DNA of 64,000 bases from Vulcanococcus sp. Clear-D1 (GTDB lineage Bacteria > Cyanobacteriota > Cyanobacteriia > PCC-6307 > Cyanobiaceae): NCBI RefSeq assembly GCF_014654725.1, contig NZ_JACVZV010000037.1:85921-149920 (forward strand). Reading direction: 5' to 3'. Under the pieces are notes generated by a model. That model was not told the origin of the DNA. It searched no databases and worked only from the letters and a program-made list of their open reading frames with translations. Every line of letters begins with the position of its first letter. Position 1 is the stretch's first letter. The translations under genes and the position numbers were made by a program. Positions 19,415 to 27,765 of this stretch are shown here, piece after piece.

Positions 19415-20392
19415 TTAATTGCTGCCGCTGGCGGCGTTGCTGGTGGTGCGGTCCGCCAGGGTCTTCCAGCGGCTGCCGCTCTGCTGAAGCTGCAACACCT
19501 CGGCCCTTGAGGCCACCCCCTCGCTTTCCCAGGCCCGAACCATCGCCCGGCGGATGGCGCCGGCATGATCCCGGTTGGTCAGCGCCAGGATGCTCGGTCC
19601 GGCACCACTGATCACGCAGCCCCAGGCGCCGGCCTCCAGCGCCGCCTCGCGTACCTGGCGCCCGCCCTGGATCAGCCCCCAACGGTAGGGCTCATGGATG
19701 CGGTCGTGCATGCCATCGGCGATCAGATCGCCGTTGCCCGTTCGCAGTCCTTGCAGCAACAGGGTGAGCGAGCCCAGGTTGGTGACGGCATCGGCAATGG
19801 AGATCGCCTTGGGCATCACTCGGCGCGCCTCACTGGTGGAGAGGCGGATGGATGGGATCGCCACGACCGCCAGCACCTCCGGCGACCACTCACAGCGCAC
19901 CACGCGCCATCGGTGCGAGGCCGCCTTGGCGGTCATGCACAGCCCGCCCAGCAGGGAGGGCACCACGTTGTCCGGATGGCCTTCGATGTCGATGGCGAGC
20001 TCCAGCAGCTTTTCGCGGCTGAGCGGTTCGCCGATCAGGGCATTGGCTCCCATCAGGCCCGCCACAATCGCTGTGGCACTGCTGCCCAGGCCCCGGGCAG
20101 GAGGTACCGCCAGGCGCACCCGGGCTTCGATCGCGATCGGCTGTTCCCCCGCTTCCTTCCACACCCGCTGGGCCGCCCGATACACGAGGTTGTCGGGGCC
20201 GCCGCGCAGGTGGGAGCCCTCGCTCCCTTCGATCACCAGTTCAAAGCGCTCACCATCTCCTTCGATGCAGCGCATCTCAAAGCGGTTGTTGAGATCCAGG
20301 GCGGCCCCCAGACAATCAAAGCCGGGGCCCAGGTTGGCTGTCGTGGCGGGAACATCCACCACAACCCCCTGGCCGATGCGGGGGCGGACCAT
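19415..20392 (-). CDS. thrB: Homoserine kinase
   Basis: A 325-residue GHMP-family kinase that phosphorylates homoserine in threonine synthesis. The N-terminal VVVDVPATTANLGPGFDCLG and ATP-binding loop VPPARGLGSSATAIVAG (GLGSSA) are diagnostic, with EGHPDNVVPSLLGG and the C-terminal GAWGCVISGAGPSILAL. Length is normal. ATG at 20392. It lies 31 bp downstream of glk and thrS on the same strand, so thrS-glk-thrB probably share a transcript. thrS and thrB both concern threonine. Confidence 0.95.
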   Translation of the reverse strand: MVRPRIGQGVVVDVPATTANLGPGFDCLGAALDLNNRFEMRCIEGDGERFELVIEGSEGSHLRGGPDNLVYRAAQRVWKEAGEQPIAIEARVRLAVPPARGLGSSATAIVAGLMGANALIGEPLSREKLLELAIDIEGHPDNVVPSLLGGLCMTAKAASHRWRVVRCEWSPEVLAVVAIPSIRLSTSEARRVMPKAISIADAVTNLGSLTLLLQGLRTGNGDLIADGMHDRIHEPYRWGLIQGGRQVREAALEAGAWGCVISGAGPSILALTNRDHAGAIRRAMVRAWESEGVASRAEVLQLQQSGSRWKTLADRTTSNAASGSN

Positions 20393-20423
20393 ACGGTCGG
20401 TTCTGCTGGGGCCAGTGTCCCAC

Positions 20424-21422
20424 TCAGCCCATCAGCATCCGGGCGCGGCAGGCGGCGCTGAACAGGCCGGCTTCAGGGTCGGTGAGGGCATAGACGGGCA
20501 CCTGCTCCAGCACGGCACTGAGGCGACCCTTCTGCTGCAGCGGACCTAGAAAAGCGGGCGAGCGCAGCTCCTCCAGCAACTTCCCAGCGGTGCCGCCTCC
20601 CACCCAAAGCCCTCCGCTGCAGAGGGTCTGCAGGGCTAGATCACCAGCGGTGCTGCCGTAGGCCCCCAACCAGAGATCCATGGCGCTGCGGGCCAGGGGA
20701 TCGCCAGCGGCAGCGGCAGTGGCGGTGGCGGCCGGGCGATCGGTGCTGTCCACATCCGCCAGGGGATGGCCGGCGCCGCTGGGATCGGTGGCCAGCAGCC
20801 AGCGCATCACCTCGCCAAGCCCGGTGCCGCTCACCACCCGCTCGATCGACACCCGCTCGATCTGGAGATCTTGTTTCAGCCAGCACTTCAGCTGCCATTC
20901 AGCCTCGCTGCGCGGCGCGAACTCGGCGTGGGAGGCCTCACTGGCCATCGCCTTGAGCCCTGCTCCCGTGGGCATCCCGATGGCCACGCCCAGACCTGTG
21001 CCTGCCCCAAGGATCGCCACCGGCGCCTGGGGATCGGCCCCGCTGACGGCTGGCCGCAGCAGGGTGTGCTGATCCGGCTGCACGTGAGGCAGGCCGTAGA
21101 TCAAGACGGCGAAATCGTTCACCAGGTCCACCTGTTGGAGCTCGCATTGCGCCGCGAGGGCCGATTGCTCCAGCAGCCAGGGGAGATTGGTGAGCTTCAC
21201 CCGGCCCTGACGCACCGGCCCTGCCACGGCGAAGCAGGCGTGGGTGGGCCTGGTGCTGCTGGGTTCAGCGGCCAGGAAATGGTTCACCAACTCCCCAAAA
21301 TCCGGCCAGTCCGCCGACACGAACCGCTCGGCACGGCGTTGGCTGAGCCGATCGCCCTCGAGCGCATAGATGGCCAGAAGGGTCTTGGTGCCGCCGATGT
21401 CGCCGGCCAGGAGGGTGGTCAT
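20424..21422 (-). CDS. glk: Glucokinase
   Basis: A 332-residue bacterial Glk-type glucokinase (hexokinase fold), forming glucose 6-phosphate with ATP. Motifs are LLAGDIGGTKTLLAIY (phosphate 1), FAVAGPVRQGRVKLTNLPW, VDLVNDFAVLIYGL (catalytic Asp) and VAILGAGTGLGVAIG, plus SEASHAEFAPR. A low-complexity insert of Ala/Thr near residues 230-245 (RPAATATAAAAG) looks like a surface loop. Its ATG shares its A with the TGA of thrS (TGATG at 21420-21424), so it is coupled to thrS translation. Confidence 0.93.
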   Translation of the reverse strand: MTTLLAGDIGGTKTLLAIYALEGDRLSQRRAERFVSADWPDFGELVNHFLAAEPSSTRPTHACFAVAGPVRQGRVKLTNLPWLLEQSALAAQCELQQVDLVNDFAVLIYGLPHVQPDQHTLLRPAVSGADPQAPVAILGAGTGLGVAIGMPTGAGLKAMASEASHAEFAPRSEAEWQLKCWLKQDLQIERVSIERVVSGTGLGEVMRWLLATDPSGAGHPLADVDSTDRPAATATAAAAGDPLARSAMDLWLGAYGSTAGDLALQTLCSGGLWVGGGTAGKLLEELRSPAFLGPLQQKGRLSAVLEQVPVYALTDPEAGLFSAACRARMLMG

Positions 21423-23284
21423 CAGCCCAGGGGCAGACCTGCACTCCGATCCTGATTCGCCTGGCTCGCCGCTGCCACTAGATCAGCCAGGGCGACGCTG
21501 CCCAGGTCGCCCTCGCGGCGGCTGCGCAGGCTGATCGCACCGGTTTCGGCCTCTTTGGCGCCGATCACCCCAAGCACCGGGATTTTCATCTGCTCGCCAT
21601 TGCGGATCAACTTGCCGAGGCGATCACCGGAGTGATCGATGCTGGCGCGCACACCGGCTGCCTTCAGCTGGCTGAGCACCGCTTCGGCATAGCCACGCAC
21701 CTCATCGGTGACCGGCAACAACCGGATCTGTTCGGGGGCGAGCCAGAAGGGGAAATCGCCGGCGTAGTTCTCGGTCATGATCCCGAAGAACCGCTCCAGC
21801 GAGCCGAAGATGGCGCGGTGGATCATGATCGGCCGCTGGCGAGAGCCATCGGCGGCCACGTATTCGAGATCAAACCGCTCCGGCAGGTTGAAATCGAGCT
21901 GGATCGTGGAGCACTGCCACATCCGGCCGATGGCGTCTTCGATCTTGAGGTCGATCTTGGGGCCGTAGAAGGCGCCGCCGCCTTCATCGATCTTGTACGC
22001 CCAGCCCTTGCGATCGAGGGCCTCGATCAGGCCTTGGGTAGCGAGATCCCACACGGCGTCTTCGCCGATGGATTTCTCGGGCCGGGTGGAGAGGTTGATC
22101 TCGTAATGGCGGAAATCGAAGGTGGAGAGAATCTGCTCGGTGAGGTTGAGGATCGCCAGGATTTCATCGCTGATCTGATCCGGCAGGCAGAACACGTGGG
22201 CGTCGTCCTGGGTGAAGCCGCGCACGCGCATCAGGCCGTGCATCACGCCAGGCCGCTCGTAGCGATACACGGTGCCGAGTTCGGCCCAGCGGATGGGCAG
22301 TTCCCGGTAGCTGCGCAGGGTGCTGGCGTAGGTGAGCACGTGGAACGGGCAGTTCATCGGCTTGAGCTGGTATTCCCGCTCGTCCACTTGCATCGGACCA
22401 AACATGCTCTCGCTGTAGAAGTCGAGGTGGCCTGAGGTCTTCCAGAGGCTGATGTCCGCCACGTGGGGCGTGTAGAGCAGCTCGTAGCCGGCGGCAAAGT
22501 GCAACTCGCGCCACAGGTTCTCGATCAGCAGGCGCATGCGGGCGCCACGGGGGTGCCAGAACACCAGGCCAGCGCCGGCTTCGTCTTCGATGGAGAAGAG
22601 ATCAAGGTCGGTGCCGATGCGGCGGTGATCGCGGCGCTTGGCCTCTTCCTGACGGCGTTTGTATTCGGCCAGTTGCTCCGGGGTTTCCCAGGCGGTGCCG
22701 TAGATGCGCTGGAGCTGGGCGTTGTTTTCATCACCGCGCCAGTAGGCACCGGCCACGCTTTCCAGCTCAAAGGCCTTGGCATTGAGCTCGCCGGTGGTGG
22801 CTACGTGGGGGCCAGCGCACAGGTCCCACCACTCCTCACCGAGGGTGTAAAGGGTGATGGGCTCGCTGATGCCCGCGAGGATTTCGAGCTTGTAGGGCTC
22901 GTTCTGGGCCTTGATCCGCGTCTCCGCCTCGGCGCGGCTCACCTCGAGGCGCTCGAGCGGAAGCTTCTTATTGATGATCTTGATCATCTCCTTCTTGATG
23001 GCCTTGAGATCGGCCTCGGTGAAGGGATCGGGGCTATCGAAGTCGTAGTAGAAGCCGTTTTCGGTCCAGGGACCGATCGTGACCTGGGCCTTGGGAAACA
23101 GGCGCTGCACCGCCATCGCCATCACATGGCTCATCGAGTGGCGGATGCGCAGCAGCTGCTCGCTTTCGCTGGTTTTCGGCAGGTGGATCGCGGCGGTCTG
23201 CCCAGCTTCGCCGGCGGCTGTGGTGGCCGTGGTGGTTGCGACGCTGCCGGATGAACTGGAGGCGGCAGGGCGGGTCGCGGTCAC
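21422..23284 (-). CDS. thrS: Threonine-tRNA ligase, without a TGS domain
   Basis: A 620-residue class II threonyl-tRNA synthetase. After a low-complexity Ala/Thr/Ser leader of about 35 residues it enters directly the editing domain (RHSMSHVMAMAVQ, with HxxxH, and DLCAGPHV), then the catalytic core (PMNCPFHVLTYAS with the zinc Cys, RYERPGVMHGLMRVRGFTQDDAH as motif 2 region) and the anticodon-binding domain at the C-terminus. The N-terminal TGS domain found in E. coli ThrRS is missing, as I recall for other cyanobacterial enzymes. It precedes glk with a 1 bp overlap. Confidence 0.95.
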   Translation of the reverse strand: MTATRPAASSSSGSVATTTATTAAGEAGQTAAIHLPKTSESEQLLRIRHSMSHVMAMAVQRLFPKAQVTIGPWTENGFYYDFDSPDPFTEADLKAIKKEMIKIINKKLPLERLEVSRAEAETRIKAQNEPYKLEILAGISEPITLYTLGEEWWDLCAGPHVATTGELNAKAFELESVAGAYWRGDENNAQLQRIYGTAWETPEQLAEYKRRQEEAKRRDHRRIGTDLDLFSIEDEAGAGLVFWHPRGARMRLLIENLWRELHFAAGYELLYTPHVADISLWKTSGHLDFYSESMFGPMQVDEREYQLKPMNCPFHVLTYASTLRSYRELPIRWAELGTVYRYERPGVMHGLMRVRGFTQDDAHVFCLPDQISDEILAILNLTEQILSTFDFRHYEINLSTRPEKSIGEDAVWDLATQGLIEALDRKGWAYKIDEGGGAFYGPKIDLKIEDAIGRMWQCSTIQLDFNLPERFDLEYVAADGSRQRPIMIHRAIFGSLERFFGIMTENYAGDFPFWLAPEQIRLLPVTDEVRGYAEAVLSQLKAAGVRASIDHSGDRLGKLIRNGEQMKIPVLGVIGAKEAETGAISLRSRREGDLGSVALADLVAAASQANQDRSAGLPLG

Positions 23285-23347
23285 GGCTGTGGGGTAGCAA
23301 CCCCGATCCTACGCAGGGGATTTGGGCTCATTCCTACGCTGAGCCTG

Positions 23348-23725
23348 ATGAGTGCTTCCTTCCCGCCGCCATCTGAACCGGATTCAGAGCCAGCCCAGTT
23401 GCTGGATCAGTTGCTGCAGTCGCTGTTTGACGACTTCAGCTTCTGGTTCCAGCGCGGTTTGGTGCTGCTGGAGCTCACACCTGATGCGCTGCTTCCGGCT
23501 TCCGAGCAGCAATCGTTGCGTCAGAAGCTCGAGGAAGCCCTGCAGGCCATTGCCGCCACCCGCGCCCTGCGGGCCGCCTGCACCACGCCGATGGCTGTCG
23601 ATATGGATGCCATGGCTCCCTGGCATCGCCTGATGATGCGCGTGTGGAATCTCTCCTCGATGCTCCGGATCGCCGGTGTGGCTTTGCCGCCGGATGGGCG
23701 CGGCGACGCTGAACCTCAGGCCTGA
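23348..23725 (+). CDS. DUF2605 protein
   Basis: A 125-residue acidic soluble protein. The pattern LFDDFSFWFQRGLVLLE, then a helical SEQQSLRQKLEEALQ segment and VDMDAMAPWHRLMMRVWNL, matches the cyanobacterial DUF2605 family of unknown function. ATG at 23348. It is divergent from thrS and its stop overlaps the convergent lysozyme gene by 10 bp. Confidence 0.75.
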   Translation: MSASFPPPSEPDSEPAQLLDQLLQSLFDDFSFWFQRGLVLLELTPDALLPASEQQSLRQKLEEALQAIAATRALRAACTTPMAVDMDAMAPWHRLMMRVWNLSSMLRIAGVALPPDGRGDAEPQA

Positions 23726-24378
23726 ACCCCTAGGGCCTTGAGGTTGCTGCTGTAGAAGCGCTGCAGGTCTTCCGCCCGTTTCACTGGCTGCCCGTAGGCG
23801 CTGCGGCCAGCGAGGGTGGGAAATGAGGCCCATTCGCGCGCCAGCACGGCCATCGCTTCGTGGGTGAGCCCCTTTTGATCGATCTGATCGAGCACGCCGC
23901 GCCGATCCACCAGATACAGAGCTGCCTGGTCTTGGCTACTGGGCGCGAAGCTTTCGAGCTGCAGTTTGCGCGCCGCTTCACTCCAGGTGCCGGGCAGGAA
24001 TTGGTAGGCCCCTGCAGCGGCACTGGTGTAGCGCTTCACCACCACAATCTCCGGGTGGCGCTCCAGGCTGCTGAAGCGACCTCCCCCGTACAGGGTGCGG
24101 TACCCCTCCTTGCCCTGCTTCCACGTGCCTTCGGCGTAGCGGATGGTGTTGAGCAAGGCACGCCGTTGCGGCGTGATCGTGTAGCTGCCGGGGCCACTTG
24201 CCGATGCGTGCCGTGGATCGCCTGTCCGGCTGCCCTCACTCAGTTGCTGACGTCCTTGCGATGGGGAAACCAGCGGGCCTGCGGCCAGAAGGAGCAGCCC
24301 CAGGGCTGTGGCAGCAGACGATGCAGGAGCCGGGTGGGAAGAGGAGGGGAGATGGCGACGCAGACGCAAGGGCAACAC
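23716..24378 (-). CDS. GH104-like lysozyme (exported muramidase)
   Basis: About 220 residues from the proposed start, with a signal-peptide-like N-terminus (LPLRLRRHLPSS, then ATALGLLLLAAGPLV). The rest resembles phage-type lysozymes of glycoside hydrolase family 104: LLNTIRYAEGTW with the likely catalytic Glu, then YRTLYGGGRF, SAAAGAYQFLPGTW and LAREWASFPT. It probably cleaves peptidoglycan in the periplasm. The frame is open to 24546, but GTG 24378 places the signal peptide at the N-terminus; TTG 24375 is close. The last 10 bp overlap the DUF2605 gene. Confidence 0.7.
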   Translation of the reverse strand: MLPLRLRRHLPSSSHPAPASSAATALGLLLLAAGPLVSPSQGRQQLSEGSRTGDPRHASASGPGSYTITPQRRALLNTIRYAEGTWKQGKEGYRTLYGGGRFSSLERHPEIVVVKRYTSAAAGAYQFLPGTWSEAARKLQLESFAPSSQDQAALYLVDRRGVLDQIDQKGLTHEAMAVLAREWASFPTLAGRSAYGQPVKRAEDLQRFYSSNLKALGVQA

Positions 24379-24537
24379 GACAAGGTCTGGGCAGCCTGCT
24401 GCCCGGCGATGGGCAGGTACGAGCCCATCCCAGCCGACCTGGACAAATGAGACGCAGATGTGCTCGACCATCGCCCAATGGGTTGAGACCGGGCTGGGAC
24501 TGGCGAGAGAGATGTGTGCCGGTCGTGGCGGCGACCA

Positions 24538-24582
24538 CGTGATCAATCAGGCGTCTTTATGTTTCCTTTGGGATTGATCACG
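24538..24582. repeat. 11-bp perfect inverted repeat between trpS and the lysozyme gene
   Basis: CGTGATCAATC at 24538-24548 is repeated as its exact reverse complement GATTGATCACG at 24572-24582, with a 23-bp AT-richer spacer. It lies 14 bp past the trpS stop. There is no T tract, so it is not a classical rho-independent terminator. It could be an RNA hairpin protecting the trpS 3' end, or a protein-binding dyad in front of the lysozyme gene. Confidence 0.55.
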
Positions 24583-24595
24583 CTGCTGCCGGCGT

Positions 24596-25624
24596 TCAGG
24601 GGCGTGGCAGGAAGCCGAGTGCCTGGCGGGTGCGCTCCAGGGTGGCTTCGGCCACTGCATTGGCTCGCTCACGGCCCTGCTGGAGCACCCGATCCAGTTG
24701 AGCGGGGTCGTTGCTGAGGTCGCGGTAGCGCTCCTGGATCGGCCGCAGTGCTTCCACCAGCGTCTCGGCCAACAGCGGTTTGAAGCTGCCCCAGCCCATC
24801 GATCCGCATTCACTGGCCGCTGCCTCACGACCTTTGCCGCTCAGCAGGGCGTAGAGCCCCAGCAGGTTGTCGGTTTCGGGGCGCTCGGGATTGCCGAATT
24901 CCAAGCCCATGATTGGGTCGGTCTTGGCCCGCTTCACCTTCTTTGTGATCAGTTCGGGTGGATCGAGCAGGTTGATGCGAGAGCCCTCGTTGGGGTCACT
25001 TTTGCTCATCTTGCTGCGCCCATCGGTGAGGCTCATGACCCGAGCCCCTTCCTTGAGGATCAAGGGCTCAGGCACCTTGAGCACAGGGATCGGCTCCCCT
25101 TCGGCATCCTTGGGAGCGAAGCGTGCGTTGATGCGCTGCTGGGCAATGTCGCGGGCCAGTTCCAGGTGTTGCTTCTGGTCTTCTCCCACCGGCACCAGGT
25201 CGGCGTCATAGAGAAGGATGTCGGCGGCCATCAGCACCGGGTAATCGAGCAGGCCCACCGACACTTGATCGCCCTGCTTGAGCGCCTTCTCCTTGAACTG
25301 GATCATCCGCTCCAGCCAGTTCAGAGGGGTGACGCAATTCAGCAGCCAGCACAGCTCGCTGTGGGCGGGAACATGGCTCTGGACAAACACCGTGGCTTTG
25401 GCGGGATCAATGCCACAGGCCAGATAGAGCGCGGCGGTGCTGCGCGTGTCGGCCGCCAGCTGCTCCGGGTTGTGAGGAACGGTGATCGCATGCAGGTCCA
25501 CCACACAGAAAAACGTGTCGTGGCTGTCCTGCAGATCCACCCAGTTGCGGATGGCGCCAAGCCAATTGCCCAGGTGCAGTGACCCGGTTGGTTGAACCCC
25601 TGAGAGAACCCGGGCCCTTGGCAT
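24596..25624 (-). CDS. trpS: Tryptophan-tRNA ligase
   Basis: A 342-residue class I tryptophanyl-tRNA synthetase. It begins RVLSGVQPTGSLHLGNWLGA, where HLGN is the HIGH motif, and has the KMSKS motif in DGRSKMSKSDPNEGSRI; DLVPVGEDQKQHLELARDIA is also typical. It charges tRNA-Trp in the cytoplasm. Length is normal and ATG 25624 is a clear start. It is downstream of the RG-rich protein gene on the same strand. Confidence 0.96.
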   Translation of the reverse strand: MPRARVLSGVQPTGSLHLGNWLGAIRNWVDLQDSHDTFFCVVDLHAITVPHNPEQLAADTRSTAALYLACGIDPAKATVFVQSHVPAHSELCWLLNCVTPLNWLERMIQFKEKALKQGDQVSVGLLDYPVLMAADILLYDADLVPVGEDQKQHLELARDIAQQRINARFAPKDAEGEPIPVLKVPEPLILKEGARVMSLTDGRSKMSKSDPNEGSRINLLDPPELITKKVKRAKTDPIMGLEFGNPERPETDNLLGLYALLSGKGREAAASECGSMGWGSFKPLLAETLVEALRPIQERYRDLSNDPAQLDRVLQQGRERANAVAEATLERTRQALGFLPRP

Positions 25625-25689
25625 CTGTGATCACTGGCGAGTCGCCGGATTCTGCCTTGAGGCGTTTCCAGCGAACCCGCCCTGAGTGA

Positions 25690-26190
25690 TCAGGCTTCAG
25701 CGGCTGCCGCTTCGGTTGCCGGAGTCTCTGCCGAATCCACTTCAGCGGTGGCCGCCTCAGGGGCCGCTTCCACCGGTGCCTCAGCTTCAGCAGCTACCTC
25801 TGGTGCTGCTGTCACAGGTTTTGCCGGCCGCGCGAAGGGGTTCGGCCGGCTGGAGGCGGGGCGCTCACCACGCTCAGGCCGGGGGCCACGCCGCTCACCG
25901 CCGGGGCGACCGCCGCCGCTGGCGCGGTGCTGCGCCACTACCTCATCGAGTTTGCCGTCTTCCAAAAGCTGGGCAACGGTGCGGATCGAAAGGCCCAGGG
26001 CCGCCACGGTGGAACGAAGGCCGAAAGCCTCCTGCACGGCGCGGGCGGCACGCATTTCGTTGTCGCTCAAGCGGATGCGGAAGCCACCGGCCTCGCGGCC
26101 ACCACCATCACGGGAACCACCGCCCTGGCGTGGGCCACGGTCGCCGCGGAAACGTTCGTTCGAGCTGGGTTGGAAATCGCCGTCGGCCAT
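25690..26190 (-). CDS. RG-rich protein with a small conserved core and acidic Ala-rich tail
   Basis: A 166-residue protein of three parts. Residues 1-35 are Arg/Gly rich (FRGDRGPRQGGGSRDGGG). Residues about 37-90 form a folded core (FRIRLSDNEMRAARAVQEA, ALGLSIRTVAQLLEDGKLDE) that looks helix-turn-helix-like. The rest is an Arg/Gly/Pro segment followed by an acidic Ala/Glu/Pro tail (EVAAEAEAPVEAAPEA). RG-rich tracts next to a small helical core suggest nucleic-acid binding, but no named family is recognised. ATG at 26190; trpS follows 65 bp downstream. Confidence 0.55.
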   Translation of the reverse strand: MADGDFQPSSNERFRGDRGPRQGGGSRDGGGREAGGFRIRLSDNEMRAARAVQEAFGLRSTVAALGLSIRTVAQLLEDGKLDEVVAQHRASGGGRPGGERRGPRPERGERPASSRPNPFARPAKPVTAAPEVAAEAEAPVEAAPEAATAEVDSAETPATEAAAAEA

Positions 26191-26238
26191 GGCCGCACAC
26201 CTGAACAGTCAGGCGCAAGTGTGCCCTATGGCTGGTGG

Positions 26239-26721
26239 TCAGGGCCAGCACCAATGCAGCCGGTGGTGTTCCGCGCTGCCTTGGCGAGCGAGCACCAACA
26301 GGGGGATGGGCGTGGGGCCGTCGGCCTCCAGCAGCTGGCGGTAGCGCTCCAGCACTTGCAGATAGGCACTGAGGGTCCAGCCGTGGTGACCGCGCTCCTG
26401 GGCCCGCCAGAAACGCCGGAGCGCCTGGCTGCAGCTCTGGCGGCCGAATTCCTGCCAACAGAGTTCCTGAGCCTGCAGATGCTCGACACCCTGTTGGCGC
26501 CATTCCCGGAAGCGCACCAGTTCTGGGGCATCGCCGGTGCTGTCCGGGGGCAGCGCCCGGGCCAGGTCTTCGACCCCCACCTGCTGGAGCTGCAGCCAGC
26601 AGCGATCCAGCAGCAACACCGGCAGCGCGCCATGCCACCGGTCTTGCTGCTGCTGAGCCCTCATCAATCCATCCACCTGCCGCTGGAGCCGCGGCGTCAA
26701 TGGCGTCAGCAGCTCAGCCAT
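26239..26721 (-). CDS. Conserved hypothetical protein
   Basis: A 160-residue soluble, Gln/Leu/Arg-rich protein. Recognisable stretches are LLTPLTPRLQRQVDGLM at the N-terminus and FWRAQERGHHGWTLSAYLQ with LLEADGPTPIPLLVLARQG near the C-terminus. No known domain is recognised. Its ATG at 26721 overlaps the end of the cation efflux gene by 8 bp, so the two are likely cotranscribed. Confidence 0.5.
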   Translation of the reverse strand: MAELLTPLTPRLQRQVDGLMRAQQQQDRWHGALPVLLLDRCWLQLQQVGVEDLARALPPDSTGDAPELVRFREWRQQGVEHLQAQELCWQEFGRQSCSQALRRFWRAQERGHHGWTLSAYLQVLERYRQLLEADGPTPIPLLVLARQGSAEHHRLHWCWP

Positions 26722-27664
26722 GGGTGCCGCGGAAGGTGATGTCGGCGATGGCGTATTCCCGCGGTTCTAGATGAATCGTGCAACGCACCGGGCCGAAGCG
26801 GGCCTCGAGATGCTCCTCCACCAGTTCCGTGATGCGGTGCGCTGTCGGCAGATCGTTGGCGTCCACCACCATGTGCAGCTCGATGAACACCCGCTGCCCC
26901 AACACCCCCCGGCTGGCGATGTCATGCACGTTCAACACACCGGGCACGGTCATGGCCACTTCGTGAATGGCCTCCGGTGCGATGGCGATCTGATCCACCA
27001 GCCAGGGCAGGTTGCTGGAGAGCACTTGCCAACAGGCCCGCACAAGCAGCACGCAGAGCGGAATGGCCATGGCCACATCGAGCCATTCGATGCCCAGGGT
27101 CAGCACGCCCGCCAGGCCCACCAGCACCACCACCGTGGTCCAGATGTCGCTGGTGGTGTGCTTGGCGTCCGCCAACACCAGCTGACTGCCCAGCCGGCGG
27201 CCTTGGCTGCGTTCGTAGCCAGCGAGCAGCAGATTGCAGCCGAGCACGATCAGCAGGAGCAACAGGTCGTGGCCATCGAGGCGTAGGGGAGGCAGACCGG
27301 CCGCGATGCGCTCCAGGGAGCTTTTGAGGATCTCAAAAGCGGTGAACAAGATGAACCCGGCAATGGCGAGGGCCCCCAGGCCCTCATATTTGTCGTGCCC
27401 ATAGGGGTGATCCCGATCCGGTCTGGGATCGGACAGCCCGTTGGTGATCAGGCCGAGCAGGCTGCTCAGACCATCGGTGGCGCTGTGCATGGCATCGGCC
27501 AGCACCGCAAGGGACCCGGTGAGCAGGCCGATCACCAGCTTGAGCAGGGTCATCGACACGTTCACGGCTAGTGCGATCAGCAGCACGCGCTTCACCGCAT
27601 CGCGGTTGTCATCGCGCTGCAGCACGGCGGGTGACGATGCCTGACCCGTGCTGGCGAGTCCCAT
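26714..27664 (-). CDS. Cation diffusion facilitator (CDF) family transporter
   Basis: A 316-residue CDF efflux protein with about six membrane helices in the first 200 residues and a cytoplasmic C-terminal domain (VPGVLNVHDIASRGVLG, VFIELHMVVDANDLPTAHRI). Likely metal ligands are in TM2 (GSLAVLADAMHSATDGLSS) and TM5 (LADAKHTTSDIWTT, the HxxxD motif). The loop DRDHPYGHDKYEGLGALAIA is family-typical. The substrate is a divalent metal such as Zn, Mn or Fe; sequence reading alone cannot decide. ATG at 27664, divergent from the YcjF-like gene. Confidence 0.88.
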   Translation of the reverse strand: MGLASTGQASSPAVLQRDDNRDAVKRVLLIALAVNVSMTLLKLVIGLLTGSLAVLADAMHSATDGLSSLLGLITNGLSDPRPDRDHPYGHDKYEGLGALAIAGFILFTAFEILKSSLERIAAGLPPLRLDGHDLLLLLIVLGCNLLLAGYERSQGRRLGSQLVLADAKHTTSDIWTTVVVLVGLAGVLTLGIEWLDVAMAIPLCVLLVRACWQVLSSNLPWLVDQIAIAPEAIHEVAMTVPGVLNVHDIASRGVLGQRVFIELHMVVDANDLPTAHRITELVEEHLEARFGPVRCTIHLEPREYAIADITFRGTHG

Positions 27665-27765
27665 GGCCCGGCAGGCTCACAACAGTGGACCCAAGGTATT
27701 GGGTCTGGGCAGTGCACACCAGCTGAGCTAAAGAGAACCGGCGCATCCGCAGGACCCTGCAGCCG

